A stretch of DNA of 64,000 nucleotides from Helicobacter pylori_CU (GTDB taxonomy: Bacteria > Campylobacterota > Campylobacteria > Campylobacterales > Helicobacteraceae), in the NCBI RefSeq assembly GCF_000259235.1, contig NC_017733.1:62001-126000 (forward strand), in the 5' to 3' direction. The position numbers and the translations under genes are program-made. Shown in pieces: positions 23,954 to 32,712 of the stretch. Below the pieces are notes generated by a model, which did no database searches, was not told the DNA's origin, and was given only the letters and a program-made list of their open reading frames with translations. The stretch's first letter is position 1. Each line of letters opens with the position of its first letter.

Positions 23954-25996
23954 TCAAATGCGCAAATAGTTTCTCAAAATGCGCCCGTATTGCGGACTTC
24001 TCAATTTTTTGATCGCAGAGCTTTCAATCTGGCGCACCCTTTCTCTCGTAACATTCAATTCCTTGCCGATTTCTTCTAAAGTTCGATCGCTTTCATCGTC
24101 TAAAAGCCCAAAACGCATGCGGATCACCGCTTTTTCTCGCTCATTCAACTGATCCAAAACGCTTTCAATTTGTGCTTTTAAATCTTCTCGCATGATGTGA
24201 TCGATAGAGCTGACGATATTTTTATCTTCCACGAAATCCCCAAATTTGCCGTCATCATCATTGCCGACTGGAGTTTCCAAACTGATAGGCTCTTTAGTCA
24301 CCTTAATCACATTCTTCACTTTATCTAACGAAAGCCCCACTTCTTCAGCCACCACTTCTAAATCAGGCTCTTTGCCGGTTTCTTGAATGTGTTTACGCAT
24401 GACTTTATTGATGCGATTAATCGTGTCAATCATGTGAATGGGGATGCGGATAGTGCGGGCTTGATCGGCTATGGCTCTGCTGATAGCTTGTTTGATCCAC
24501 CAGGTCGCATAGGTAGAAAACTTGAAGCCCTTTTCATGTTCAAACTTATCCACCGCTTTCATCAAGCCGATATTACCCTCTTGAATCAAATCCAAGAAGG
24601 GTAAGCCTCTACTTGTGAATCGTTTAGCGATACTCACTACCAACCTTAAATTGGATTTAGCCATTTTGTTTTTAGCGCGATCGGAAATCAATTTCCCTCT
24701 TTTGATTTGCTCTAAAATTTCTTTTAGCTTGTTAGGGGCTAAATCAAAGCCTTCTTCACTCGCTTCTTTAGTCAAAAAAAGCTTTTTAAGATCCATATAC
24801 ACGCTCACCATGGTCGCTTCTGGCACTTGAGCGATAATATCTTCTTTAGTCATGTTAGTGATATTAGCAAGGATTTTTTTATGGTTTGCGATGAGAGTGT
24901 CATTGAATAAGGGCAATTTGTATTCCAAGCGTTTCAACTCTTTTTCAAACCCATCGCCGCTTTTTAAAGTGGTTTCCATCGTTTTGACTAATTCATTAAT
25001 CAGTTTGCTGGTAGGCTCTAAATCATAGAGTCTGTCTTTGAGCGTTTGGCGTTTGTAAGCTAGGGTCAATAAACGCACCAATTCATCTTCTTTTTCATCT
25101 ATAGGGGCTTCAAGAGCTTTAAGCCATTCTTTTTTAGCCTTGTCTAGGGCTTTAAAGCTTTCTTGAACCTTTTCTACGCGCTTCTTGTCTTTTTCAGAAA
25201 CGACTTTTTTCCTTTCTTCGTTTTCTTCATCTTCTTCGCTGTCGTCATCTTTTTTAGAATCGCTCACGCTATTTTCATCGTCATCATCAAAGCTCCTGAA
25301 AAGCTCTTTAACCCTTCTTTCACGATTGATTAAAGCATCTTTATACGCATAAATAAAATCAATCAAATACGGCACCGAGCAAATCGCGTCTAAAATAATG
25401 TCTTCGCCCAAGCGGATTTGCTTGCTCAATTCAATCTCTTCATCTTTGCTTAAAAGTTTTATATCCCCCATCTCACGCAAATACATGCGCACCGGGCTAT
25501 CGCTCCTGCTCCACTCTAAAAAATCCTTTTCTTTCAAAAAATCATAGCCATCTTCTAATTCTTCATCTAAAACTTTTTGCTTTTCTTCGGTGTTTTTAAT
25601 CTTGTCAATCGCATTGAGTTTTTTAGCGTATTCTGAAGAGCTGACCAATTTCTTTTGGTATTTTTGGCACAATTCTTTGATTTTTTTGACTTGGGCTAGA
25701 GTGGGGACTTTCGTGCTGATTTGAATGATAGACTCATAAGAAACGCAATCGCTTAAGGAATTAGCGAACAATTCTTCTAACGCTTCATTAAAACTAAGCT
25801 TTTTAACAGGAACAAGTTCTTTCGCTTTAGCTTCTTTGATTTTGCTCTCTTTGGTTTTATTTTCTTTAATTTTGCTCTCTTTGGCTTTATTGTTTTCCTT
25901 AGTTTTATTTTCTTGTGCGACTTCTTGTGTGGCTTCTGCTTTGGCTTCCTGTTTAGCTCTTTTGGGGGCTTTTTCTTCGTTAGCTTTCTTTTTCAT
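23954..25996 (-). CDS. rpoD: RNA polymerase primary sigma factor RpoD (sigma-80)
   Basis: The housekeeping sigma factor. I chose ATG 25996, with GGAG 6 nt upstream, giving 680 residues; an upstream in-frame ATG at 26035 lacks a ribosome site. The N-terminus (residues 5-65) is an unusual Lys/Glu-rich low-complexity stretch with repeated KESKIKENKTKE units. Regions 1.2 to 4.2 follow: DSPVRMYLREMG, AKRFTSRGLPFLDLIQEGNI, KFSTYATWWIKQAI, and the C-terminal helix-turn-helix ELNVTRERVRQIESSAI. An acidic insert (EDEENEERKK) lies in the non-conserved region between 1.2 and 2. Confidence 0.97.
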   Translation of the reverse strand: MKKKANEEKAPKRAKQEAKAEATQEVAQENKTKENNKAKESKIKENKTKESKIKEAKAKELVPVKKLSFNEALEELFANSLSDCVSYESIIQISTKVPTLAQVKKIKELCQKYQKKLVSSSEYAKKLNAIDKIKNTEEKQKVLDEELEDGYDFLKEKDFLEWSRSDSPVRMYLREMGDIKLLSKDEEIELSKQIRLGEDIILDAICSVPYLIDFIYAYKDALINRERRVKELFRSFDDDDENSVSDSKKDDDSEEDEENEERKKVVSEKDKKRVEKVQESFKALDKAKKEWLKALEAPIDEKEDELVRLLTLAYKRQTLKDRLYDLEPTSKLINELVKTMETTLKSGDGFEKELKRLEYKLPLFNDTLIANHKKILANITNMTKEDIIAQVPEATMVSVYMDLKKLFLTKEASEEGFDLAPNKLKEILEQIKRGKLISDRAKNKMAKSNLRLVVSIAKRFTSRGLPFLDLIQEGNIGLMKAVDKFEHEKGFKFSTYATWWIKQAISRAIADQARTIRIPIHMIDTINRINKVMRKHIQETGKEPDLEVVAEEVGLSLDKVKNVIKVTKEPISLETPVGNDDDGKFGDFVEDKNIVSSIDHIMREDLKAQIESVLDQLNEREKAVIRMRFGLLDDESDRTLEEIGKELNVTRERVRQIESSAIKKLRSPQYGRILRNYLRI

Positions 25997-26215
25997 TGGA
26001 CACTCCATAAAGTAAGAACCCATGCTTTCAATCAAAAGCTAGATCCATAAGATAAGATACACCTAATCCTCTACTATTTTACTAAAAAATAGCTTAAATT
26101 CTAATTATATTATTGGAATTTGGTTTTATTTCACCGAATATTGATCGCAAAACCATCAAAAAGCGTAACGCTAATCAAGCGATAGCCTTTAAAAAATGAG
26201 TTTAAAATAAAATTT

Positions 26216-26246
26216 AAAACCCCCATTTTTTAAAAAATAGGGTTTT
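26216..26246 (-). terminator. Possible terminator after mtnN
   Basis: An inverted repeat AAAACCC/GGGTTTT encloses a self-complementary ATTTTTTAAAAAAT core, about 30 nt after the mtnN stop on the minus strand. It is followed by TAAATTTTATTTT. It probably ends the fabD-mtnN transcript before rpoD. Confidence 0.45.
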
Positions 26247-26277
26247 TTTAATTGTTTGCGTTTAATAAAAACGAACC

Positions 26278-26973
26278 TTAAAGCTTATCCACCATGCTTT
26301 TTAAGAATTTCGCTGAAGTTTGAGCGCTTTTTTCTAAAAACGCATCAAAGCTCATGTTAGCTTCCTCATCAGCGTTATCGCTAATGCTCCTTAAAACACA
26401 GCATGGCACGCCAAATTTTTGGCACACAAACGCCACGCTCGCTCCCTCCATTTCCACCGCGCTCGCTTTAAACTCGCTAACTAAAAATTCTTTCCTCTCT
26501 TTGCTATGCACAAACTGATCGCCTGATGCGATGACGCCTTCTTTGAGCGCAATATGCTGCTCATTAGCGACTTTTTTAGCTAAAGCGTTCAAACTTCCGC
26601 TCGTTTCAATAAAAATCGTGCTTTCGGGGATAAACCCTAAAGGGTGATCAAACGCACTCAAATCCACATCATGCTGGACTAATTGGTTGGCCACTAACAA
26701 ATCATTGATTTTTAAATCTTTAATTAAGCTTCCAGCCACCCCGCTAAAAAGCACCTTTTGAACGCCAAACGCTAAAATCATGCTTGTTGTGGTTAGAGTG
26801 GAATGCACCTTGCCAATCTTGCTATAAGCGACAATGATTTCCTTATTATGATAAACGCCTTTGTGGAAAACATTCCCTCCCAAAGGAATCTCTTCAAAAC
26901 CCACGCCAAACAATTCTAAAATAGGGGTTATTTCTTCTCTCATCGCCCCTAAAATGCCAATTTTTTGCACCAT
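26278..26973 (-). CDS. mtnN: 5'-methylthioadenosine / S-adenosylhomocysteine (6-aminodeoxyfutalosine) nucleosidase
   Basis: A 231-residue nucleosidase (also called Pfs or MTAN). In H. pylori it cleaves S-adenosylhomocysteine and methylthioadenosine, supplying LuxS with S-ribosylhomocysteine, and also acts on 6-amino-6-deoxyfutalosine in menaquinone synthesis. Family motifs are GILGAMREEI at the start, SGVAGSL near 78, GDQFVHS, VEMEGASVAFV (ribose-binding Glu) and the catalytic Asp in RSISDNAD. It begins 10 nt after the fabD stop. Confidence 0.96.
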   Translation of the reverse strand: MVQKIGILGAMREEITPILELFGVGFEEIPLGGNVFHKGVYHNKEIIVAYSKIGKVHSTLTTTSMILAFGVQKVLFSGVAGSLIKDLKINDLLVANQLVQHDVDLSAFDHPLGFIPESTIFIETSGSLNALAKKVANEQHIALKEGVIASGDQFVHSKERKEFLVSEFKASAVEMEGASVAFVCQKFGVPCCVLRSISDNADEEANMSFDAFLEKSAQTSAKFLKSMVDKL

Positions 26974-26983
26974 TTTCTCCCCA

Positions 26984-27913
26984 TCACACGTATTCTTCTA
27001 AAAATTCAATGGCTTCATCAAGCCCTTTATTATCCCCCACGCTTATGGTGGGCTTGTTGCTCAATCGCTTGTTAAGCCCCTTTAACACACTCCCACAGCC
27101 TAATTCAAAAAAGACATCCACTCGGTCGTTATTAGATTTCACGCAGTCTTGATAACGCACCGGCTGAGTGAGTTGCAAGCTCAATAGTTCAACGGCTTTT
27201 GCTTTGTTATGATACGCTTCGTTAGTCGCATTGGAGATGATTTCAAAATGGAATTTATCTTTCAGGCTTTTTTCTAGCAATTCCTGGAATTTAAAAATCA
27301 TAGGCTCTAAAAAAGGGCAATGGCTCGCCACGCTCATTTCTAAAAAAACCACTCTTTTAGCCCCCATTTCCTTTAAAGTCGGCTCTAGGGCTTTCAAATC
27401 GTCTTTAATCCCGGCTAAAACCACTTGCATGCCACCATTGAAATTCGCGCACCACACGTTTTTGGTTCTTTGACACAGACTTAAAAGGCTTTCTTCAGAA
27501 ACGCCCAAAACGACCATCATGGACGCGTCTTTATTCGCGCACGCTTCTTGCATCATTTTGCCTCTTTGGTGCGTGAGTTTAAGGGCTTTTTCAAAATTTA
27601 ACGCCCCACTCAAAGACACCGCGCTCACTTCACCGAGCGAATGCCCTAAAGCAAAAACGGGTTTTAACCCCCCATTTGCTTGTTTGTTGAGCAACTGGTA
27701 AGCGATATAGCTCACTAAATAAATGGCAGGCTGGGTGTAAGCGCTCTCTTTTAAAAGCTCGTTTTCTTCAAAAAGCGTTTTTTTCATATCCACTTTAAGC
27801 GCGTTAGAAGCCCTTTCAAACAATTCTTTGGCTAGGGCGTGGCTCTCATAGAATGATTTTCCCATTCCTATACATTGCGAGCCTTGCCCTGGAAATAATA
27901 GCGCGTATTGCAT
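26984..27913 (-). CDS. fabD: Malonyl-CoA:ACP transacylase
   Basis: FabD loads malonyl groups onto acyl carrier protein for fatty acid synthesis. The 309-residue protein begins LLFPGQGSQCIGMG, the family signature, has the catalytic Ser in GHSLGEVSAVSLSG near residue 95, the Arg of QRGKMMQEA and the His of SVASHCPFL. The ATG follows AAAGGAT. It is upstream of mtnN in a two-gene operon. Confidence 0.96.
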   Translation of the reverse strand: MQYALLFPGQGSQCIGMGKSFYESHALAKELFERASNALKVDMKKTLFEENELLKESAYTQPAIYLVSYIAYQLLNKQANGGLKPVFALGHSLGEVSAVSLSGALNFEKALKLTHQRGKMMQEACANKDASMMVVLGVSEESLLSLCQRTKNVWCANFNGGMQVVLAGIKDDLKALEPTLKEMGAKRVVFLEMSVASHCPFLEPMIFKFQELLEKSLKDKFHFEIISNATNEAYHNKAKAVELLSLQLTQPVRYQDCVKSNNDRVDVFFELGCGSVLKGLNKRLSNKPTISVGDNKGLDEAIEFLEEYV

Positions 27914-28042
27914 GGTGTTATCCTTTAAGTTTTATTAATCCATAATTTGAGATTGTAATATAAAAGCCCTTAGTTTTGTTTAGAAACCATTAAAGTTTAA
28001 GGTTTATTTTAACTTATTTTTACTATAATTCTACTTTTTGAA

Positions 28043-28134
28043 GGACAGGTGGGTGAGTTGGCTGAAACCACATCCCTGCTAAGGATGCGTAGCCGTCAAG
28101 GTTACCGAGGGTTCGAATCCCTCCCTGTCCGCCA
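28043..28134 (+). tRNA. tRNA-Ser (GCT)
   Basis: A 92-nt class II tRNA with a long variable arm and encoded CCA. The acceptor stem is GGACAGG/CCTGTCC with discriminator G. The anticodon loop CTGCTAA lies between CATCC and GGATG, giving anticodon GCT. The variable arm is GTAGCCGTCAAGGTTAC and the T-arm GAGGGTTCGAATCCCTC. It lies directly upstream of the restriction-modification genes. Confidence 0.97.
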
Positions 28135-28234
28135 GCCTTTTTGCCTTTAAAAACTTTTTGTTTAGAATGTATTAACGAGACACCATAGTTTCTAAGCATT
28201 CCTTTTACGACACTCCTTTTACAGATTTTACAAA

Positions 28235-28240
28235 TACAAT
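28235..28240 (+). promoter_or_regulatory. Candidate -10 box for the restriction-modification leader
   Basis: TACAAT, in an AT-rich context, would start transcription near 28246-28247, exactly at the base of the first leader hairpin. It is the best -10 match between tRNA-Ser and the endonuclease gene. The rest of the 28135-28234 gap shows no other supported element. Confidence 0.45.
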
Positions 28241-28242
28241 AT

Positions 28243-28287
28243 TAGGTTGGGTGAAGAGAGACACCCAGCCTAAACCCTATAAGGGTT
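28243..28287 (+). ncRNA. Paired hairpins upstream of the endonuclease gene (structured leader or small RNA)
   Basis: Two stems abut. The first has 11-bp arms, TAGGTTGGGTG and CACCCAGCCTA (one G-T pair), with an 8-nt A/G loop. The second is AACCCT/AGGGTT with an ATA loop. A TACAAT box just upstream would place the first stem at the RNA's 5' end. The endonuclease ATG follows 50 nt later behind CGGAG. No U-run follows, so this looks more like a structured leader than a terminated small RNA. Confidence 0.4.
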
Positions 28288-28337
28288 GTAAAACGCAAAA
28301 AATATATATTGAATAAAAACATTAAAACGGAGTAAAA

Positions 28338-29168
28338 ATGAAAAACCATCTGCCCTTTGATACTTTTTTAAAAAACCTTAAGACAAGCAATCGAACTTTA
28401 GATTTTTTCACCGATTGGCAAAAGTGTCTCAAAAATAAAAATGAAATAAGTATCGCTTTAAACCACTTGAATTTTTTACTTGGAAAAGATACAAAAGAGC
28501 TTAAAAATTGCATTAAAACACTTTTTAAAGAATATTCAAAAGCTTTTAATGTTTTAAATATTCTCATTGCTGTGAGAGATAAAGATGATATAGTGCGTGA
28601 TGCTAATGGTAATTTTTATCGCCTACATTCTTATTTTGAAAATGATGAAAAAGTCTATGAGTTTATTCGTCAAACGGGGTTGGAGCAAATTTTTTGCAAC
28701 AGAAACATTAAAGATTTAAATGATTTTGTTTTTGGTATAGAAGTGGGGCTTGATAGCAATGCAAGAAAAAATCGCAGCGGAAAGGCTATGGAAAATCATC
28801 TTAGCGGTCTTTTTGTCCAAGCCCAATTAAATTTTAAAAAACAAGTAGATATTAGAGAATTTAAGGATTTATGCCAAGCTTTTGGAAATGATATTAAAAA
28901 ATTTGATTTTGTTATTTTTAGCAAAAATAAAACTTATTTTATAGAGGCTAATTTTTATACCATTAGTGGGAGCAAGCTTAATGAAGTCGCAAGATCCTAT
29001 CAAGACTTAGCTTTAAAATTTGAAGCATTCCCCAATTACGAATTTATTTGGATAACTGATGGCACAGGTTGGCTAGATGCTAAAAGCAAACTCCAAGAAG
29101 CTTACAAATCTGTAGAAATCTATAACTTAAGCTATGTGAATGATTTTATATCAAAGGTGCAAGAATGA
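28338..29168 (+). CDS. Type II restriction endonuclease, DpnII/MboI family (GATC)
   Basis: A 276-residue restriction enzyme matching HP0091 (R.HpyAIII) by position and sequence character. The DpnII family cuts unmethylated GATC. The likely PD-(D/E)xK core is in the second half: NRSGKAMENHLSGLF supplies a Glu, FDFVIFSKNKTYFIEANFY gives the Asp and Glu-x-Asn pair, then the LNEVARSYQDLALK helix and YEFIWITDG strand. The ATG follows GGAG by 6 nt, and the stop overlaps the methyltransferase start by 4 nt (ATGA), so both enzymes are made together. Base composition is slightly more AT-rich than its neighbours, as is common for restriction genes. Confidence 0.85.
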   Translation: MKNHLPFDTFLKNLKTSNRTLDFFTDWQKCLKNKNEISIALNHLNFLLGKDTKELKNCIKTLFKEYSKAFNVLNILIAVRDKDDIVRDANGNFYRLHSYFENDEKVYEFIRQTGLEQIFCNRNIKDLNDFVFGIEVGLDSNARKNRSGKAMENHLSGLFVQAQLNFKKQVDIREFKDLCQAFGNDIKKFDFVIFSKNKTYFIEANFYTISGSKLNEVARSYQDLALKFEAFPNYEFIWITDGTGWLDAKSKLQEAYKSVEIYNLSYVNDFISKVQE

Positions 29169-29998
29169 TAATCGCGCATTCTAATGAAATCGCACACCCC
29201 ATTTTTAAAAGCACAGACGAGCTTTTCACCCTTTATCAAGGGGATTGTAATGAGGTTTTGCTCCAATTTGAAAATGCTTTTGATTTGATTTTTGCCGATC
29301 CGCCTTATTTCCTTTCTAATGACGGCTTAAGTATACAGAGCGGTAAGATTGTGAGCGTCAATAAAGGCGATTGGGATAAAGAAAATGGGATTAACGATAT
29401 TGATGAGTTTAATTACCAGTGGATCAACAACGCCAAAAAGGCTTTAAAAAATACAGGGAGTCTTTTAATCAGCGGGACTTACCACAACCTTTTTTCTTTG
29501 GGGCGTATTTTACAAAAATTGGATTTTAAGATTTTAAACCTCATCACCTGGCAAAAAACCAACCCTCCTCCCAATTTCAGCTGCCGTTATTTGACGCATT
29601 CGGCTGAGCAAATCATTTGGGCGAGGAAAAGCTACAAGCACAAGCATGTTTTTAACTATGAGATTTTAAAAAAGATCAATAACGATAAACAAATGCGCGA
29701 TGTGTGGAATTTCCCAGCGATCGCTCCTTGGGAAAAAGCAAATGGCAAGCACCCCACTCAAAAACCTCTCGCGCTGTTGGTGCGCTTGCTTTTAATGGCG
29801 AGCGATGAAAATTCCCTCATTGGCGATCCTTTTAGCGGGAGCTCTACCACAGGCATTGCGGCTAATCTTTTGAAAAGGGAATTTATCGGCATAGAAAAAG
29901 AAAGCGGATTTATCAAAATATCCATGGACAGAAAAATAGAATTAGACGCTCGCTATAAAGAAATCCGATCTAAAATCAAAGATTTAAACCACCAGTAA
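29165..29998 (+). CDS. Adenine-N6 DNA methyltransferase, DpnA/HinfI-like beta class (GATC)
   Basis: A 277-residue S-adenosylmethionine-dependent methyltransferase, matching HP0092 (M.HpyAIII). Motif order is that of the beta class: the catalytic motif IV DPPYFLSNDG comes first (residue 45), the target-recognition region is central, and motif I DPFSGSSTTGIAA is near the C-terminus, followed by EFIGIEKE. It protects GATC against the co-encoded endonuclease, with which it overlaps by 4 nt. The sequence specificity is family-based and not read from the protein directly. Confidence 0.88.
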   Translation: MIIAHSNEIAHPIFKSTDELFTLYQGDCNEVLLQFENAFDLIFADPPYFLSNDGLSIQSGKIVSVNKGDWDKENGINDIDEFNYQWINNAKKALKNTGSLLISGTYHNLFSLGRILQKLDFKILNLITWQKTNPPPNFSCRYLTHSAEQIIWARKSYKHKHVFNYEILKKINNDKQMRDVWNFPAIAPWEKANGKHPTQKPLALLVRLLLMASDENSLIGDPFSGSSTTGIAANLLKREFIGIEKESGFIKISMDRKIELDARYKEIRSKIKDLNHQ

Positions 29999-30016
29999 GC
30001 CCTTTTTTAAGCCGCT

Positions 30017-30920
30017 TTAAGCGTTATACTTTTGGGATTTTACCTCAAAATGGGATTCTATTTTCACCCATTCCTTACAAAGGATATTTTCATGCCCAAA
30101 AAGCCAGTGTTTGGGGCCAATAATGATTTTTTCTGGATTGTTTATCAAATAGGCCGCCCACCAGCTATAAGTGCTGTTAGCGATAATGCCATGCTTGCAA
30201 GATTGCATGAGCAACATATCCCAATACGCCTCTTCTTCTTTATCCCTAGTGGTCATGTCCATAAAAGGGTAGCCAAGATCAAGGTTTTGCGTGAATTCTA
30301 AGTCTTCGCAAAACACAAAAAGCTCCATGCTTGGCACGCGCTTTGCCATATACTCAAGCGCCTTTTTTTGATAATCAATACCAAGCTGACAGCCAATCCC
30401 CACATAATCCCCTCTTCTTATATGCACAAACACGCTGTTTTTAGCGGTTAAAATCAAAGAAAGCTTGCACTGATATTCTTCCTCTTTTTTTTTATTAGTT
30501 TTATTATTTTCGGGGGGGGGGGGTAGGGGTGAAGGTTTGCTTGATTAAAGGGGATATAGCATCAAAATATCGTGGATCTTGGAAATAGCCAAAAAAATAA
30601 GTCAAGCGGCTTGGCTTTAACAATTTAGGCTCGTATTCAAAAACGATTTCTTGACTCACCCTGTCAAATCCCATGCATTTGAGCGCCTCTCTTACTAGCT
30701 TGGGGAGGTGTTGCATTTTAGCGATAGCGATTTCTTTTTCACTCGCATAGGGCAAATCAATAGGGAAAAGCTCTAATTGCATTTTCCTATTGCTCCAATC
30801 AAAAGAAGTAATATCCAATAGCACGGGCGTATTAGAGTGTTTTTGCAAACTTTTAGCGAAAGCGTACTGGAACATTTGATTCCCAAGCCCCCCACAAATT
30901 TGCACCACCTTAAAAGCCAT
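30017..30920 (-). pseudogene. futC: Alpha-1,2-fucosyltransferase FutC, phase-variable and out of frame
   Basis: FutC adds alpha-1,2 fucose to make Lewis Y and Lewis b on the lipopolysaccharide O-chain. The gene is read in two pieces. Residues 1-138 (from ATG 30920, MAFKVVQICGGLGNQMFQYA, a GT11 signature) end at a stop at 30504-30506, just beyond a C12 run. The rest (SVFVHIRRGDYVGIGCQLG, then NSTYSWWAAYL) continues to 30017 in another frame. Removing one C (to C11) joins the frames and gives 300 residues, the normal length. After the C-run come TAA units and an A9 run, also known frameshift sites in this gene. The present state should be OFF, apart from low-level ribosomal slippage. Confidence 0.92.
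30512..30523. repeat. Poly-C tract (C12 on the coding strand) in futC
   Basis: Twelve G on the plus strand, read as C12 in futC. Lengths of 11 or 14 would keep the fucosyltransferase frame open; 12 closes it. Slipped-strand mispairing here is the established on/off switch for Lewis antigen expression. Confidence 0.93.
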
Positions 30921-31014
30921 TCAATCCCTTTGTTTTTCAAATAAAACGCCTATTTTAGCCAACTTTAAAGCCCTTTTTCAATAAAAGCCTAAAAAGTGGG
31001 GTAACGCTTTCAAA

Positions 31015-31545
31015 TCATTTGAATTTTTTATTTGAAAAAGACGCGTATGAGGGTTCTAGTAAGCGTTCTTGGTATTCTAAAAGAATCCTGTCTTCGCTAT
31101 TGAGCGAGTAGGCTTCATCGTATTTGCGCTTGATGATGCCTTTTAAAATGGTGTGCTGGACCTGGTATTTATCTTCTTTAAGCATTTCATCGACTAAAGC
31201 GTAAAGCTGGATGTCTTGAATGAGTAAATCTGAAATTTTAACGCTCTCTTTATCAAACAATTCTTCATTAGCGCAATATTCATTCACTAAAATAAGCACT
31301 CGGTTATACACGTCCGATGCGATTTTAGCGTTTAGGGTTTTATAAATGTAATCTTTGATTTTTTTGAGCTGCTCTTCTAAATCTTCACTGGCCTTGCTCG
31401 CTAAGGCTAAAATGCTTAAGATTTGAACTAGAGTCATCATTTTATGGCTTAAAGAGCGGGTGTGCCATTTAATGAGAAAACGCATGAAATAAGACATTTT
31501 GACAGAAAGACTACAGGGGAGGGTGTTTTTCTTAGGTTTTGGCAT
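31015..31545 (-). CDS. Conserved hypothetical protein, helical
   Basis: A 176-residue protein I cannot assign to a family (HP0095 by position). The N-terminus is basic (MPKPKKNTLP) with a moderately hydrophobic stretch at 36-52 (MMTLVQILSILALASKA) that may be membrane-associated. The rest is charged, mostly helical, with many Leu, Glu and Lys. The ATG has only A-rich sequence upstream and no strong ribosome site, so an internal ATG (residue 17, 21 or 36) is possible. It is divergent from the dehydrogenase gene. Confidence 0.6.
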   Translation of the reverse strand: MPKPKKNTLPCSLSVKMSYFMRFLIKWHTRSLSHKMMTLVQILSILALASKASEDLEEQLKKIKDYIYKTLNAKIASDVYNRVLILVNEYCANEELFDKESVKISDLLIQDIQLYALVDEMLKEDKYQVQHTILKGIIKRKYDEAYSLNSEDRILLEYQERLLEPSYASFSNKKFK

Positions 31546-31617
31546 GCTTAGTTTCTTTTAAAAAAGGATTTTGTGGTTTAATTATATAACTTTAAAACTA
31601 ATTCTAGGAGTATAGAG

Positions 31618-32562
31618 ATGAAAACATTCAAAAAAGGCGTAATCTTAGACGCTAAAAGCGTGGGGTTAAAAGCGCTAGAAGTTTTAAAAGAAGTGGCGGA
31701 TTTTGATTTTTATGAGGTTACTCTGCCCAATCAAGTGGTTGAACGTTGCAAAGACGCTGAAATAATGGTATTGAATAAAGTCGTTATCACTCAAGAGGTT
31801 TTAAGCCAATTGCCTAAACTCAAACTCATTTGCATCACCGCTACAGGCACGGATAATGTAGATATAAAAAGCGCGAAAGCTTTAGGCATAGAAGTCAAAA
31901 ATGTGAGCGCTTATTCTACAGAATCCGTAGCCCAGCACACTTTAGCGTGCGCGTTGTCTTTGTTGGGGAGAATCAATGATTACGATCGTTACTGCAAAAG
32001 CGGAGAATATAGTCAAAGCGATATTTTTACGCACATTAGCGATATAAAAATGGGGCTTATTAAAGGGGGTCAATGGGGGGTTATTGGTTTAGGCGCAATC
32101 GGTAAAAGAGTCGCCAAACTCGCTCAAGCTTTCGGGGCAAAGGTGGTGTATTATTCCCCTAAAGATAAAAAAGAAGAGTATGAGCGCTTGAGTTTAGAAG
32201 AATTGCTTAAAACAAGCGATATTATCAGCATTCATGCCCCCTTAAATGAAAGCACGCGCGATTTAATCGCTCTCAAAGAATTGCAAAGCCTAAAAGATGG
32301 GGCGATTTTAATCAATGTGGGGCGTGGGGGCATTGTGAATGAAAAGGATTTGGCTTTAACTTTAGAAACCAAAGATTTGTATTACGCGAGCGATGTGTTT
32401 GTGAAAGAGCCTTTTGAAAAAGATCATGCGTTTTTGAACCCAAAGATCCAAAATAAATTGCTTTTAACCCCCCATATCGCATGGGCGTATAGCGACAGCT
32501 TGAAAACCTTGGTAGAAAAAACCAAAGAAAATATCCGGGACTTTTTAGCTTCTCAAAAATAA
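31618..32562 (+). CDS. D-2-hydroxyacid dehydrogenase
   Basis: A 314-residue NAD-dependent oxidoreductase (HP0096 by position). The cofactor loop is WGVIGLGAIGKRVA near 158, and catalytic elements include NVGRGGIVNEKDL (substrate Arg), the Glu of FVKEPF and the C-terminal His in LLTPHIAW. Family members act on pyruvate-, glycerate- or phosphoglycerate-type acids. It lacks the C-terminal ACT domain of SerA, so it is probably not the committed serine-pathway enzyme; the substrate is unknown. The ATG follows AGGAG. Confidence 0.85.
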   Translation: MKTFKKGVILDAKSVGLKALEVLKEVADFDFYEVTLPNQVVERCKDAEIMVLNKVVITQEVLSQLPKLKLICITATGTDNVDIKSAKALGIEVKNVSAYSTESVAQHTLACALSLLGRINDYDRYCKSGEYSQSDIFTHISDIKMGLIKGGQWGVIGLGAIGKRVAKLAQAFGAKVVYYSPKDKKEEYERLSLEELLKTSDIISIHAPLNESTRDLIALKELQSLKDGAILINVGRGGIVNEKDLALTLETKDLYYASDVFVKEPFEKDHAFLNPKIQNKLLLTPHIAWAYSDSLKTLVEKTKENIRDFLASQK

Positions 32563-32662
32563 ACGCAAAAAAAGGGGGGGGTTGTTGGGATTTTTCCCTT
32601 TTTACCATAAAATAAAATCTAAAAAATGGAGTAGGGTTTAATCGTTTTTAACCAAATCAAGA

Positions 32663-32698
32663 AAAAGCCTTTAGGTGGATTGACCCCCAAAGGCTTTT
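32663..32698. terminator. Bidirectional terminator
   Basis: A perfect 10-bp stem AAAAGCCTTT/AAAGGCTTTT around a 16-nt loop, with T-runs on both strands. It lies between the convergent dehydrogenase and lipoprotein genes and serves both. Confidence 0.8.
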
Positions 32699-32712
32699 AT
32701 TAAAGAGAACGA

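Noticed and set aside
30032..30301. 89-codon plus-strand frame within futC
   Set aside because: Antisense to the conserved C-terminal half of the fucosyltransferase.
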